Assembly: GCA_017404385.1 (NCBI GenBank)
Contig: JAFRCK010000023.1
Location: 226,125 to 290,124, forward strand
DNA from: Bacilli bacterium
GTDB lineage: Bacteria; Bacillota_I; Bacilli_A; RF39; UBA660
DNA length: 64,000 nucleotides
Direction: 5' to 3'
Numbering within the stretch: the first letter of the stretch is position 1; every line of letters starts with the position of its first letter. The notes beneath the pieces are model-generated. The model was not told where the DNA came from and searched no databases. It was given only the letters and a program-made list of their open reading frames with translations. Made by a program: the position numbers and the translations under genes. Below are positions 45,387 through 58,863 of the stretch, piece by piece.

Positions 45387-46667
45387 ATGAAAAACAATTT
45401 TATCAAAGGTACATTAATACTAATTATTGGTGGTTTTATAACAAAAATTCTAGGTATGATTATTAAAATAATTATGACTAGAAACATTGGTGAAGAAGGA
45501 ATATCTCTTTATATGTTAACTCTACCTACTTATAACCTATTTATAACTTTAGTATCATCAGGAATGCAAATATCTACTACAAAACTTATATCAGAAAATA
45601 AAATAAGAAAAAACAAAATACTTTCTACATCATTAATAATAACTATAACAATTAGTTTTATTTTATCATTTATACTATTAATATCATCAAAATATATCAT
45701 TATCTTACTTCATAATGAAAAATTATATTACCCTATTTTATCTATTTCCTTATCGCTACCATTTATAGGAATTTCTTCTATAATAAAAGGATATTTCTTA
45801 GGTATAAACAAAATGCATGTTCAAGTAATATCTAACTTTATTGAGCAAATAATAAGAATACTTTTATTTATCATAGTCTTACCAAAAATTGATAATATAA
45901 TAATTTCAATTACTTTTATAATAGGTTCCAATTTAATAAGTGAACTATCATCTATTATAACTATGACTTTATTTTTACCGAAAAAAATTAGTTTAAAAAA
46001 TATAAAATACGATAAAGGTATAAAAAAAGATATATTAAATATATCTATACCTTCTACTACATCAAGATTCATAGGAACAATTAGTTATTTTTTTGAACCT
46101 ATTATTTTAACTAATCTACTAATTATAAATGGTTATAGTAATAATTATATAACAACAGAATATGGAATAATAACTGGATATGCAATGCAATTATTATTAC
46201 TCCCATCTTTCTTTTCAATGGCAATAAGTCAATCAATTATTCCGTTAATATCTAATGCTTATATTAACAATAGAAATAATTACATAAAGAAAAAAGTAAA
46301 AGAAATAATAATACTTTCTTTTACTATAGGTTTTATATATAGTTTATTAATTTATATAAATCCAGACTTCTTCTTAACAACTATATATAATACAAATAAA
46401 GGGGCAAATTATATTAGAATACTAGCTCCATTCTTTATATTGCTTTATATTCAAACACCACTAACAAGTATTCTTCAATCTATAAATCTTGCTAAAGAAT
46501 CTATGAAATCAACTATATATGGAATAATAATTAAAATTGTTTTAATGATTATTTTATCATTTTTAAAATTTGGTATATTTGCTTTTATTTATCCAATGAT
46601 AATAAATATTATCTTTGTTACTGTACATAATTATTTAAAAATAAAAAAGGAACTTAATTCTTTTTAA
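45387..46667 (+). CDS. spoVB: Stage V sporulation protein B / MurJ-like flippase
   Basis: 426 residues, polytopic (about 12-14 helices). MATE/polysaccharide-export fold with GTLILIIGGFITKILGMIIKIIMTRNIGEEGISLYMLTLPTY at the start and PLISNAYINN later. In B. subtilis SpoVB flips lipid-linked precursors for the spore cortex. Position next to secDF, yrbG (DUF421) and yrzE is the Bacillus arrangement. AGGAGA ribosome site. Confidence 0.9.
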   Translation: MKNNFIKGTLILIIGGFITKILGMIIKIIMTRNIGEEGISLYMLTLPTYNLFITLVSSGMQISTTKLISENKIRKNKILSTSLIITITISFILSFILLISSKYIIILLHNEKLYYPILSISLSLPFIGISSIIKGYFLGINKMHVQVISNFIEQIIRILLFIIVLPKIDNIIISITFIIGSNLISELSSIITMTLFLPKKISLKNIKYDKGIKKDILNISIPSTTSRFIGTISYFFEPIILTNLLIINGYSNNYITTEYGIITGYAMQLLLLPSFFSMAISQSIIPLISNAYINNRNNYIKKKVKEIIILSFTIGFIYSLLIYINPDFFLTTIYNTNKGANYIRILAPFFILLYIQTPLTSILQSINLAKESMKSTIYGIIIKIVLMIILSFLKFGIFAFIYPMIINIIFVTVHNYLKIKKELNSF

Positions 46668-47286
46668 TAATATATACTTCATTATTATTTAAAAATGAAT
46701 AAAATACATCTTCTGGTGAAGTACTCTTTTCATGTAATATATTTAATAACCATTTTTCTGTTTTATTTATTATTTTTAAATTCTTATATTCTATTGAACC
46801 ATCTACTATTAAAGGTAATGGAAATATATTTTTATCTTTATCATCCTTTTTAAATACAGATAACTTTCCATTAGTTTCAAGAACAGCATAATCAACTTCA
46901 TCAAGAGTTCTAATATTTTTATCTCTTAGTTGTGTTAATAAATCATCTAACGAATATCTTTGCTTTATCATCTCTTTTATATTAAGTATACCTTTATTAA
47001 TAATCATTGTTTCCTTTCCATCAAAAAAAGTTCTAAATTTTTTACTCTTTAAAGTAATTATAGATATTACAACTTGCAGTAAAACTAAAATGACTAAAGG
47101 TACTATTGTATAATAAATAGGATCCTTATAATTTTCTATTGAAATAGCTATCATTTGTGATAAAACAGTTGATATTACAAAATCAAATAAACTTAATTCT
47201 CCGAGTTCCCTTTTACCCATCAATTTATATGAAAACAATATCATAAAATAAAAAAATACTGATCTAAACATTATTCTAAATATCAT
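46654..47286 (-). CDS. DUF421 membrane protein (YrbG/YetF-like)
   Basis: 210 residues from the ATG at 47286 (GGTGAAA site). Three N-terminal helices and the typical KLMGKRELGELSLFDFVISTVLSQM motif, then a cytoplasmic domain with SLDDLLTQLRDKNIRTLDEVDYAVLETNGKLSVF. Relatives are found in spores and the cell envelope; a subset assists germination. 14-base convergent overlap with spoVB. Confidence 0.9.
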   Translation of the reverse strand: MIFRIMFRSVFFYFMILFSYKLMGKRELGELSLFDFVISTVLSQMIAISIENYKDPIYYTIVPLVILVLLQVVISIITLKSKKFRTFFDGKETMIINKGILNIKEMIKQRYSLDDLLTQLRDKNIRTLDEVDYAVLETNGKLSVFKKDDKDKNIFPLPLIVDGSIEYKNLKIINKTEKWLLNILHEKSTSPEDVFYSFLNNNEVYIIKKN

Positions 47287-47361
47287 AATTTCACCATTAC
47301 TATTATGGTATATGTAATATTTTTTATTCAATATTAATATTATTTAATAGAGGTTGATTAT

Positions 47362-47718
47362 ATGAAATATTTAAAAAGTACTTTACTGATGTTTTCTATT
47401 TTCTTAATATTAAATTTATTAGTTACTATCTTTTCTTACTTTGATATATTTAGTGATAAAGTAATAAATATTATTAAAAGTATTATTATCTTTATTACAT
47501 TCTTAACATCAGGTTTTTATATTGGAAAAAATTCAAATAAAAAAGGCTACATTGAAGGTATTAAACTAGGACTAATATTTATATCAATTTCTACCATACT
47601 AATAATATTATTACCATCAACAGATTTTAGTTTATCAACTATAATCTATTATTTGGTAACAATTGTTCTTTGTACTATAGGTTCTACTGTAGGTATAAAT
47701 ATAAAAAAGACAAAATAA
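47362..47718 (+). CDS. YrzE/TIGR04086-like membrane protein
   Basis: 118 residues, four membrane helices, with GFYIGKNSNKKGYIEGIKLGL that matches the YrzE family. It is adjacent to tgt and DUF421 as in Bacillus. yajC (yrbF), which Bacillus has here, is missing. Confidence 0.75.
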   Translation: MKYLKSTLLMFSIFLILNLLVTIFSYFDIFSDKVINIIKSIIIFITFLTSGFYIGKNSNKKGYIEGIKLGLIFISISTILIILLPSTDFSLSTIIYYLVTIVLCTIGSTVGINIKKTK

Positions 47719-48864
<1,146 letters not shown>

Positions 48865-48879
48865 TTATAACACAAATAA

Positions 48880-48905
48880 AAAAAAATACAATTATTTGTA
48901 TTTTT
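48880..48905 (-). terminator. Terminator of the 48905-49654 gene
   Basis: 8-bp stem AAATACAA/TTGTATTT with a T run at the end of the gene upstream of tgt. Confidence 0.65.
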
Positions 48906-49654
48906 TATTCTAAACCACTTCTAAACTCTTTTAAGTTTTTTAAAAATGTTTGATCTAAATCTAATTCTTCAACATCATCACTAACATCAATAAATACTTT
49001 CTTTTCTTGTTGTACTCCATATATTGGAGATACAAATTTAGTTGGTGTATATTTAGATTTTTGTTTTGGTTCTTCTTTTGCTTGTGTTTTTTGAACAACT
49101 TGTTCTTTTTTAATTTCTTGTTTTACATGTTCTTTTTCTGGTGCTTTATATATTATTTTTTGAACACCTGCTTTTTTACATAATTCATCATAACTAATGA
49201 TTGCGGTTTCTTCTTGTTCTTTTTCAAAATCAGTTAAATTTAATGTTTCTTCTTTAGATGCTGATTTTATATCTCTTAGTATTCTATCTACATCACTTTC
49301 ATTATCTTCTTGAATTATTTCTATTATTTCATCTTCTAAAATTTCAGGCTCTTGATCTATGTTTTTTGCTTCAACTTTAGGTTCAATCACCTTTTCAATT
49401 TTTTCTACAGTTTTAGGTTTTCTATTTGATTTAAATGTAGAAGGATCTATATTTTTTGATTCTTCTTCTATTTCTTTAAATAACTTCCTCTTATTTACTT
49501 TTTGTATTCCAGAATAAGGTTTATTTTTCTTATTCATTGTAAAATTTAAAATGGTAATAATAATTAATAAAACTACAATTACAGCGATTATAATTAACAG
49601 AAATTTACTGTTTTTATCAATATTTGCTAAGTAATTCATTATATTCATTGTCAT
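48905..49654 (-). CDS. Membrane-anchored acidic protein, unknown
   Basis: 249 residues from the ATG at 49654 (AGGAGATG site). One membrane helix (~17-38) near the N-terminus and a long cytoplasmic or extracytoplasmic tail of low complexity, rich in Glu, Lys and Gln (for example KEHVKQEIKKEQVVQKTQ), followed by an acidic end. Looks disordered; a linker or scaffold is plausible. Family not recognised. Confidence 0.7.
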   Translation of the reverse strand: MTMNIMNYLANIDKNSKFLLIIIAVIVVLLIIITILNFTMNKKNKPYSGIQKVNKRKLFKEIEEESKNIDPSTFKSNRKPKTVEKIEKVIEPKVEAKNIDQEPEILEDEIIEIIQEDNESDVDRILRDIKSASKEETLNLTDFEKEQEETAIISYDELCKKAGVQKIIYKAPEKEHVKQEIKKEQVVQKTQAKEEPKQKSKYTPTKFVSPIYGVQQEKKVFIDVSDDVEELDLDQTFLKNLKEFRSGLE

Positions 49655-49897
49655 GTTTTCATCTCCTATTATAATCACTCTTTATTTTCTCTATTAATCA
49701 CTAAATAAATATTATCACATTTTGTCAAATTTTGTTATACATTTTTTTAATTTTTTTTAATTTTTTTCTATTACATAAAAATTATAAATCAAAATAAAAA
49801 TAATTGGTCATTTTTTTATATCAAATTTACTTTTTTGACACTTATTTGCTTTTAAATATTTTTTTTATTTGATATAATTTTAATAGAGGCGATATAA
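49655..49897. other. AT-rich divergent spacer upstream of the AAA+ gene
   Basis: 243 bases of mostly A and T with several long T runs between divergent genes. TATAAT preceded by TGA lies ~20 bases before the plus-strand gene and is its likely -10. TTGACA hexamers occur on both strands but without well-spaced -10 partners. No hairpin of note. Confidence 0.4.
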
Positions 49898-50914
49898 ATG
49901 AAAGATGTAACTGAAAATTTTATTGATATATTTGATGATAGTAGTAAAGAAGATATATTTCCTACTGAAGTTTTAACTACAGAAGAAGAAAAAAAAGATA
50001 CTAATAAATTAAGTATTTTAAATACTTATTCTGAAGATATGACAGCAAAAACATATGTTACTAATCCAGCAATTTCTAGAGATGAAGAAATAAAAAAATT
50101 AATATTAATATTACTAAGTCCAGAAAAATCACCTGTTTTAACTGGTAAAGCTGGTATAGGTAAAACTGCAATTGTAGAAGGATTAAGTTATAGAATACAA
50201 ACAAGAACTGTTCCTGATGCATTATTAAACTGTAAAATTTATAAAATTAATACTTCTTCTTTATTAGGTACTTATGAACATGATGGAATTGAAGAATCAA
50301 AACTACAATTACTAATTAATGAAATACTAGGTAATAAAAATATAATTTTATTCATAGATGAAATACACACATTAGTTACTTCTGCTAGAAGTGGTGGTGT
50401 TGATTTTCTTAATATGTTAAAACCTGGTCTTGACCGTGGTGATATTAAAATAATTGGTGCGACTACTACTCAAGAATTTAATGAATTTTTATTAAAAGAT
50501 AAAGCTTTCTTACGTCGTTTTGAAAAGATAGAAGTTGAAGAACCAGATCAAGAAACTACAGTTAAAATATTAATGGGTACAAAAAGAAAAATAGAAGTAG
50601 CAACTGGAGTTACTTTCCCATATACAGATTTTATATTAGAACAAGTATGTAAATTTATAGTCAATATGACTTCTGAATATAAAAGAATATATGAACATGG
50701 TTCTAGATATCCAGATGTTTCTTTATCACTATTTTCTAAATGTTTTTCGTACGCTAAATTTGAGAATTCTAAATATGTAACATTTAAATATATATATCAA
50801 GCCATTAAAGAAACTAATTTAGTATATGATGATGTTGTAAAAAAAGAATTACCTATATTTAAAGAAACATTTAAAGATTGGCTAGACAAAGAAGGAGTTA
50901 ACGTTGAAATATAA
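49898..50914 (+). CDS. Orphan single-module AAA+ ATPase resembling ClpC/ClpA D1
   Basis: 338 residues. After ~55 acidic residues comes one AAA+ module: SRDEEIKKLILIL, Walker A GKAGIGKT (83-90), AIVEGLSYRI, Walker B LFIDE (151-155), IHTLV, sensor 1 GATTTQEF and the arginine finger FLRRFE (~206). This follows ClpC/ClpB D1 closely. The Clp N-domain, the M-domain and the whole D2 module are absent, and the pore-loop KYRG of ClpC is replaced (GTYEHDG). Full-length Clp proteins are ~800 residues. Own promoter, single gene. Function unknown; it could serve a partner protease or a specialised remodelling task. Confidence 0.85.
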   Translation: MKDVTENFIDIFDDSSKEDIFPTEVLTTEEEKKDTNKLSILNTYSEDMTAKTYVTNPAISRDEEIKKLILILLSPEKSPVLTGKAGIGKTAIVEGLSYRIQTRTVPDALLNCKIYKINTSSLLGTYEHDGIEESKLQLLINEILGNKNIILFIDEIHTLVTSARSGGVDFLNMLKPGLDRGDIKIIGATTTQEFNEFLLKDKAFLRRFEKIEVEEPDQETTVKILMGTKRKIEVATGVTFPYTDFILEQVCKFIVNMTSEYKRIYEHGSRYPDVSLSLFSKCFSYAKFENSKYVTFKYIYQAIKETNLVYDDVVKKELPIFKETFKDWLDKEGVNVEI

Positions 50915-50946
50915 AAAATACACTATTAAGTGTATTTTTATTTTTT
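50911..50946. terminator. Bidirectional terminator between AAA+ gene and dnaJ
   Basis: 9-bp stem AAAATACAC/GTGTATTTT with T runs on either strand, serving the two converging genes. Confidence 0.85.
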
Positions 50947-52080
50947 AAAATATTTTTTAAATTTTTTAAATTTATCATTATCATCTAAAGTTGTCTCGTT
51001 TAATTCTTCAAATAGTTTTCTTTGTTTTCTATCTAATTTAGTAGGCATAACTACATTTAATAATATATATAAATCTCCTCTTTTAGAAGAATTAAGAATT
51101 GGTACACCTCTACCCTTTATTCTTAATCTATCATTATTTTGAGAACCTGAAGGGATAGTTAAAACTATATCTCCATCTAAAGTACTAATATCTTTTTCTG
51201 TACCAAGAACAGCATCTGTTATAGTTATAGGGAGTACTAAATATAAATCATTACCATCTCTTTTAAATAATTCATCTTCCCTTACTTCAAATTCTACATA
51301 TATATCACCATTAGGTCCACCATTTATACCAGCTTCACCTTTTTCTTTAATTCTTATCTGACTTCCTGTATCAACACCAGCTGGAATTGTAATAGAAATA
51401 GTTTTTCTCTTCTTTACAAAACCAGTAGATTTACAATCTGTACATTTTCTTTCATATGATTTACCAGTTCCACCGCAATCAGGACAAACAGTTTGACTTT
51501 GGAATACACCAAATAAAGAACTTTGTTCTCTAATTATTCTTCCTGATCCATGACAAGTTTCACATGTTTTTTCATTGAAACCACCTTTACCATCACACGT
51601 TGAGCAGGACTCAGTTAGATCCATAGTAATATCTTTGGTAGCACCAAATACTGCATCTTTAAAAGATAATTCCATTTTATATAAAACATCTTTACCTTTT
51701 ATTTTTTCGTTACGACTTCGTTTACTTCTTCCTCCAAAGCCTCCACCAAACATACCACTTAATATATCACCTAAATCAATATCTTCAAATCCAAAACCTG
51801 ATGTGTTGAAACCACCATATTGTCCATATGAATTGCCTCCACCACCACCCATGTTTTGATCAAATGCTGCATGTCCAAATTGATCATATGTTTTTCTTTT
51901 ACCTTCATCAGATAATACTTCATATGCTTCTTGAACTTCTTTAAATTTTTCTGCAGCATCTGGTTCTTTATTTAAATCAGGATGATATTTTTTAGCAAGT
52001 TTTCTAAATGCACTTTTTATTTCTGCATCACTAGCTGATTTAGAAACACCAAGCACATCATAATAATCTCTTTTTGCCAT
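50938..52080 (-). CDS. dnaJ: Chaperone DnaJ
   Basis: 380 residues. J-domain with KYHPDLNK, Gly/Phe-rich linker ([14 protein letters not shown]), four zinc repeats ([32 protein letters not shown]) and the substrate domain. In this genome pepF stands between dnaK and dnaJ. Confidence 0.98.
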   Translation of the reverse strand: MAKRDYYDVLGVSKSASDAEIKSAFRKLAKKYHPDLNKEPDAAEKFKEVQEAYEVLSDEGKRKTYDQFGHAAFDQNMGGGGGNSYGQYGGFNTSGFGFEDIDLGDILSGMFGGGFGGRSKRSRNEKIKGKDVLYKMELSFKDAVFGATKDITMDLTESCSTCDGKGGFNEKTCETCHGSGRIIREQSSLFGVFQSQTVCPDCGGTGKSYERKCTDCKSTGFVKKRKTISITIPAGVDTGSQIRIKEKGEAGINGGPNGDIYVEFEVREDELFKRDGNDLYLVLPITITDAVLGTEKDISTLDGDIVLTIPSGSQNNDRLRIKGRGVPILNSSKRGDLYILLNVVMPTKLDRKQRKLFEELNETTLDDNDKFKKFKKYFKK

Positions 52081-52084
52081 ATTA

Positions 52085-53872
52085 TTACTCCTTACTTATT
52101 TCTTCATATTTATCTATTAAAGAATTAAAATATTTGATAGCATCTTCATATACCTTTTTATCTGTTAAATCCATTCCTAATACTTTAAAAGCATCAATTG
52201 GATATGTATCACTACCTAATGACATAAATTTTAAATAATTATCTAAAGCTTTTTTATCACCTGAAAGTATTTTTGATGCATTAGCAGTCGCAACTGATAT
52301 ACAAAAAGCATAATTATATAAATAATAGTTCATAAAATAATGACTTCTTCTTATCCAACCAGTATTTCCATTTTCATCTATAACTACTTCGTTACCATAG
52401 AATTTTTTAATTGAATTTAAATCTAGTTCATTCATATAATCTTTAGTAATGGCATTATCTTCTAATGAATAATTATAAAAATCTGTTTCCATCTTACCTT
52501 CTCTAGTAGCACCAAATAAATTAGAAATCATAACATCCATTATATTATTTATTCCAGATAATTTATCTTCTTTAGTTTTGCCGTTATTAGCAAGATAATT
52601 TGATAATAAACATTCATTTGTCAAAGATATTACTTCTGCGACTAATGTAGTTACTTCTCTATATTGTTTAGGATTATTTTTCTTAACAAATTGATGATGA
52701 ACATTATGTCCACACTCATGAGCAATCACACTAACAGAATCTAAATCATCATTAAAACTAAGTAATATTCTTGAATCATGATCTGGTGTACTAACTGAAT
52801 ATCCACCAGAACATTTACCTTTATATTCGCAATAATCTATATAATGATTATCTATTATTTTATTATAACATTTAACATATTCATCACCCAAGGGCTTTAT
52901 TGCTTCTCTTATAATATCTTGAGCTTCTTCTATTGTATATTTTGTATTAGAAGAAACTAAATCTAATCCTAAATCATATTGATGTAATTCTTTTAAACCT
53001 AGTTTATTCTTAAATAATCTATAGTATCTTTGAATTGCATCAGTATTTTTCATAACTGTATCTACAAGCATATCATATGCTTTTTGAGGCATGTGATAAT
53101 TAAATAGTTTTTCATCCCATGCATTTTTAAACTTATGTATTTTAGATACAGTATTATTTGCTTTAACATATGAATCTAAAAGTGAAGCAGATGTTCCAGC
53201 ATATCTACTTAAAACATCTTTATATTTTTTAAAAACTTCTTTTCGAACATTTACGTCTTTATTCTTTAATAATTTTCTTAAATTAGTAGATGTAATAACA
53301 GTTTCTTCTCCATCAATAACTACTGTTCCATAATCATGTTCATTATTTAACATATTAGATGAAATATCATCATAGTTATTCATCGCAGAAACTAATTGAT
53401 TTATAATTATTTCTTCTTTTTCGCTTAAAGTATGTTCTTTATTCTTATATAATTCATCTAGCAAAAATTTAAATTCATCTAACTCTTTATTATCAAATAA
53501 TTTATCATAATCTTTTCTGGATAATTCAATTAATTCTGGTTCAAAAAAGCTAGTATTAGTTGAGTATTCACTAAATAATATTGTAGCCTTATTTTTTCTA
53601 TCAATATTTTCAGACTTTCCTAGTTCTTCATCATCTTTAACAAATGCGTACACATAAAGATTCTCTACTTCATTTTCTACATCTCTATCCATTTTTAAGA
53701 ACTCACAAATTTTTTTACTATCTTTTGTACAACCAACAAAATCTTTTAACATTTCTACTTTTTTCTTAGTTTCTTCAAATGATTTATAATAATCTTCATC
53801 ATTTTTATAAAAATCACTTAAATCCCATTTATATTTTTCCGGTACTTCACTTCTAGACTTATATTTATTCAT
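52085..53872 (-). CDS. pepF: Oligoendopeptidase F (M3B)
   Basis: 595 residues, normal length. The zinc site [13 protein letters not shown] with downstream EVISLTNE is intact. It degrades short oligopeptides in the cytoplasm. Position between dnaK and dnaJ is unusual; it begins 13 bases past the dnaK-side hairpin and ends 4 bases before dnaJ. Confidence 0.95.
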   Translation of the reverse strand: MNKYKSRSEVPEKYKWDLSDFYKNDEDYYKSFEETKKKVEMLKDFVGCTKDSKKICEFLKMDRDVENEVENLYVYAFVKDDEELGKSENIDRKNKATILFSEYSTNTSFFEPELIELSRKDYDKLFDNKELDEFKFLLDELYKNKEHTLSEKEEIIINQLVSAMNNYDDISSNMLNNEHDYGTVVIDGEETVITSTNLRKLLKNKDVNVRKEVFKKYKDVLSRYAGTSASLLDSYVKANNTVSKIHKFKNAWDEKLFNYHMPQKAYDMLVDTVMKNTDAIQRYYRLFKNKLGLKELHQYDLGLDLVSSNTKYTIEEAQDIIREAIKPLGDEYVKCYNKIIDNHYIDYCEYKGKCSGGYSVSTPDHDSRILLSFNDDLDSVSVIAHECGHNVHHQFVKKNNPKQYREVTTLVAEVISLTNECLLSNYLANNGKTKEDKLSGINNIMDVMISNLFGATREGKMETDFYNYSLEDNAITKDYMNELDLNSIKKFYGNEVVIDENGNTGWIRRSHYFMNYYLYNYAFCISVATANASKILSGDKKALDNYLKFMSLGSDTYPIDAFKVLGMDLTDKKVYEDAIKYFNSLIDKYEEISKE

Positions 53873-53885
53873 ATGTTCTCCTTAT

Positions 53886-53917
53886 TCAAAACAGAAAGTT
53901 CTAGTTTCCTAGAACTT
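53886..53917 (-). terminator. Hairpin after dnaK
   Basis: Perfect 9-bp stem AAGTTCTAG/CTAGAACTT closing a GAAA tetraloop, followed on the minus strand by TCTGTTTTG. A weak or partial terminator that could lower dnaJ/pepF relative to dnaK. Confidence 0.6.
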
Positions 53918-53922
53918 ATCTA

Positions 53923-55746
<1,824 letters not shown>

Positions 55747-55756
55747 TTATTCCTCC

Positions 55757-56302
55757 TTATTGATTTACCTTAACCATTGCTGGTCTAATTACTTTATCTT
55801 TATAAGTATATCCTTTTTGTAATACTTCTATTATTTCATTATCTTTTTTGCCTTCAACATGATCTGTCATAACAGCTTGATGTAAATTTGCATCAAATTC
55901 ATGTCCCATACATTCAATTTCTTTAACTTCTTCTTTATTTAAGATATTAATCAAATTATCATATATCATCTTAAATCCTTTTTGATAATTTTGAATATCC
56001 TTATTATCACTTGTAACACTTAATGCCCTTTCAAAGTTGTCTACTACTTGAAGAATTTCCATAATTAATCCTTCAGATGCATATTTCATCATTCTAGAAT
56101 TTTCTTCTTCTTTTCTTCTGACTGTATTAATCATTTCAGCAGTTACTCTTATATTCTTATCTTCTAATTCTTTTATCTTTATATTAAGAGCTTCTATTAA
56201 TTCTTTTTCTTTATTTTTCTTTTCTTTCTTTGTTTCTTTTTTTTCTTCTTTTACTTCTTCAACAACCTCAATAGGTTCTTCTACTATTTTCTCTTCTTCC
56301 AT
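55757..56302 (-). CDS. grpE: Nucleotide exchange factor GrpE
   Basis: 181 residues. Acidic/Lys-rich N-terminal coil, then EMINTVRRKEEENSRMMKYASEGLIMEILQVVDNFERAL and the beta-wing HEFDANLHQAVM. Releases ADP from DnaK. One base after hrcA. Confidence 0.97.
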   Translation of the reverse strand: MEEEKIVEEPIEVVEEVKEEKKETKKEKKNKEKELIEALNIKIKELEDKNIRVTAEMINTVRRKEEENSRMMKYASEGLIMEILQVVDNFERALSVTSDNKDIQNYQKGFKMIYDNLINILNKEEVKEIECMGHEFDANLHQAVMTDHVEGKKDNEIIEVLQKGYTYKDKVIRPAMVKVNQ

Positions 56303-56303
56303 C

Positions 56304-57287
56304 TTATCCTCCTAAATTCTTTTTAATATAGTCAAGTAATGAAACTACTCTTTCATATTCCATTCTCTTTGGACCAACTATAGCTAATGTCTTTTCTTGT
56401 CCATCTATTCTAACCTTAGTTTTAACAATAGTTAAATCCTCATCCAATTCATTTTCTTTTCCTATATATATATTTATACCTTCACTATCTTCTTCTATCT
56501 TACTTAATGTTTCTTCATCTAACTTATTAACTATTTTCTTAATTTTATCAACTTCATTAAATTCAGGAAGTTCATATATTTTATTTTTACCTTTAACAAA
56601 AACTTCATTATCGCTCTTAAAGTTGTTAAATGCATTATAAAAAGCATTATATATAGTTTCATAATTCATAATATAATTACTTATTATTGGTTTTATTTCA
56701 AATTCTAGTTTAGAACTTACCTCATTTATTGGTGTACCAACAATCATTTTATTAATTAATTCAACTATCTTTTTAACTTCTTCTAAGTTACTACCTTTAA
56801 TATTAATAGTTTTATTTTCAACATGTCCTGTGTCTGTAACAACTATTGCTATAACATTTTCATCATTAATCGGAATAACTTCAACTTGTTTTAACTTATT
56901 CTCACTACTTTTATTATCAAGAATTACTGCTGTATAATTAGTCATATCAGAAATAATTTGTAAACTTTTCGAAATAGAGTCAGTTAACTCTAACTGAGTA
57001 TTATTAAAAATCTTTTGTAAATTCAATACTTCTTGTCCGTTCATCTCTTTAGGTTTCATTAAATGATCTACATAATATCTATATCCCTTTTCAGAAGGAA
57101 CTCTTCCGCTTGAAGTATGTGTTTTTTCTAAATATCCTTCTTCTTCAAGTGCTTGCATCTCATTTCTAATAGTCGCAGACGAACAATTTAAAACTTCACA
57201 AATATTCTTTGAACCAACAGGTTTAATAGTTTTAATATATTCTTCAACAATTAGTTTAAGAACATTTTCTTTTCTTTCACTTAACAT
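56304..57287 (-). CDS. hrcA: Heat-inducible repressor HrcA
   Basis: 327 residues. Winged-helix domain at the N-terminus (ERKENVLKLIVEEYIKTIKPVGSKNI, SSATIRNEMQALEEEGYL, HTSSGRVPSEKGYRYYVD) and the GAF-like repressor domain. Binds the CIRCE element found directly upstream. Confidence 0.98.
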   Translation of the reverse strand: MLSERKENVLKLIVEEYIKTIKPVGSKNICEVLNCSSATIRNEMQALEEEGYLEKTHTSSGRVPSEKGYRYYVDHLMKPKEMNGQEVLNLQKIFNNTQLELTDSISKSLQIISDMTNYTAVILDNKSSENKLKQVEVIPINDENVIAIVVTDTGHVENKTINIKGSNLEEVKKIVELINKMIVGTPINEVSSKLEFEIKPIISNYIMNYETIYNAFYNAFNNFKSDNEVFVKGKNKIYELPEFNEVDKIKKIVNKLDEETLSKIEEDSEGINIYIGKENELDEDLTIVKTKVRIDGQEKTLAIVGPKRMEYERVVSLLDYIKKNLGG

Positions 57288-57319
57288 TTCTTCACCTCTA
57301 TTACCGGTTTACGAATATG

Positions 57320-57362
57320 ATTATATACCAAAAAATTAGCACTGTCAATACCTAAGTGCTAA
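57320..57362 (-). promoter_or_regulatory. CIRCE operator and heat-shock promoter of hrcA-grpE-dnaK
   Basis: CIRCE inverted repeat at 57336-57362: TTAGCACTG, 9 bases, AAGTGCTAA (consensus arms TTAGCACTC/GAGTGCTAA, one mismatch each side). On the minus strand TTGACA (57343-57348) lies in the CIRCE spacer and TATAAT at 57320-57325 with a 17-base spacer, so HrcA bound to CIRCE would cover the -35 box. Confidence 0.95.
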
Positions 57363-57402
57363 TTTTGTTTTTATTTACATTTTTAAATATAATGATCAAA
57401 TA

Positions 57403-57732
57403 TTAAACATTTATAAAAGGTTCAAAAAAATCATAACCAAAATAATATACTAATACAGTCGCTAATACCCATATTACAATTAATACTAATTGAACTATTA
57501 ATATTTTATCTTTCTTCTTAACTACTTTTGTAGTATTAGTTTTATTTTCCTCTATTAATTGATCCATAGATATAACGTTTGGTTCATCTGATTTACTATC
57601 AATATTAAAAGAATCTTGTGCATTATTTTGTGAACTACCAAAAACATCTAAAACCGCTGAATTTGTCACTGCATTTTGATTATTATTACTAGATTGTTCA
57701 CTAGCCCCAAAAATATCTGTTAATTCATCCAT
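57403..57732 (-). CDS. Small protein with a C-terminal membrane helix
   Basis: 109 residues from the ATG at 57732 (AGGAGATG site). Begins MDELTDIFGASEQSSNNN; Asn/Ser/Asp-rich N-terminal part with two DIFG/DVFG-type repeats, basic KVVKKKDK, then a helix (~77-97) and a short end. Family not recognised. Confidence 0.65.
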   Translation of the reverse strand: MDELTDIFGASEQSSNNNQNAVTNSAVLDVFGSSQNNAQDSFNIDSKSDEPNVISMDQLIEENKTNTTKVVKKKDKILIVQLVLIVIWVLATVLVYYFGYDFFEPFINV

Positions 57733-57788
57733 ATGCACATCTCCTATCATATACAAATTATACAACAATATAATTTGTATTTCAAGTT

Positions 57789-58862
57789 TTATACAAAATT
57801 TATTAATATTTCATTTGACACATATAAGTATTCTTTATTTATATAAATATAACCATCTTTAATTACTAATTTATTATCTTTAAGTAGATCTTTTATATTA
57901 TATAATGTTTCAATATCTATACCATATTTGTTTTTAAATTCATTTATACTTATACCTTTAATTTTCCTAAAACCTAGTACTAATTCATAACTTATTTTAT
58001 CCTCAATAGCTAGTTCTTCTTTTTCCTTCTTATAAATCTTTTTCATGTAATTAACCATATTTTTTGAATTAGTAAACCTTGTACTATTAATGAAAGATGC
58101 AGCCCCCACTCCAAAACCATAGTACTCTTCATTATTCCAATAAGTTAAATTATGTTTTGATTCAAAACCATTTTTAGAATAATTACTTATTTCATAATGA
58201 TTATAGTTTTTTAATTTTTTATTAATTAATTTATACATTTCATAATCTAGATCTTCATCTATCGGTTTAAAATGCATATTATTTAATTTAGTATGTTCTT
58301 CTATTATTAATGAATAACAAGATATATGTGGTATATCTAATTCAATATATTTATTTAAATCATCTTCTAAATCATTAATAGACTGATTAGGTAATGCATA
58401 TATTAAATCTATATTAATATTTGAAAAATATTTTTTAACTAATTCTATTTTTTCTTTTATATTAACTTTAATATTTCTTTCTAAAAATGATAAATAACTC
58501 TTATTAAAAGACTGAACACCAATACTAATCCTATTAATCTTATTTTCTTTGCAAATTTTAAGTTTATCTTCTGAAATATCTTCTATATTAAATTCAATTG
58601 TAAATTCGTATTCTTTATTTAATTTAAAAATTGAACATATATTAAAAAGCTTATTTAATTCATTACAAGACAAAGAAGATGGTGTACCACCACCTATATA
58701 AACTGTATTTAATACTTCATTTTTATAATCCTTCTTAATCTCATATTCCAATGAATCTAAATACTTGTTAACCCAATCTTTGTTATAAATAAACTTACAA
58801 AAATCACAATATGAACAAATATGTTTACAAAACGGAATATGTATATATGCTGATTTAATCAT
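57789..58862 (-). CDS. hemW: Radical SAM protein HemW
   Basis: 357 residues from the ATG at 58862. CxxxCxxC cluster motif CKHICSYCDF and the HemW-specific HNxxYW (HNLTYW, then GFGVGA) are present, separating it from true HemN. Thought to insert heme into target proteins. It overlaps lepA by a few bases, as in Bacillus. Confidence 0.93.
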   Translation of the reverse strand: MIKSAYIHIPFCKHICSYCDFCKFIYNKDWVNKYLDSLEYEIKKDYKNEVLNTVYIGGGTPSSLSCNELNKLFNICSIFKLNKEYEFTIEFNIEDISEDKLKICKENKINRISIGVQSFNKSYLSFLERNIKVNIKEKIELVKKYFSNINIDLIYALPNQSINDLEDDLNKYIELDIPHISCYSLIIEEHTKLNNMHFKPIDEDLDYEMYKLINKKLKNYNHYEISNYSKNGFESKHNLTYWNNEEYYGFGVGAASFINSTRFTNSKNMVNYMKKIYKKEKEELAIEDKISYELVLGFRKIKGISINEFKNKYGIDIETLYNIKDLLKDNKLVIKDGYIYINKEYLYVSNEILINFV

Positions 58863-58863
58863 A

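Noticed and set aside
49740..49880. Phage-like or replication-origin AT tract
   Set aside because: No DnaA boxes, iterons or repeats; only A/T runs normal for this genome.
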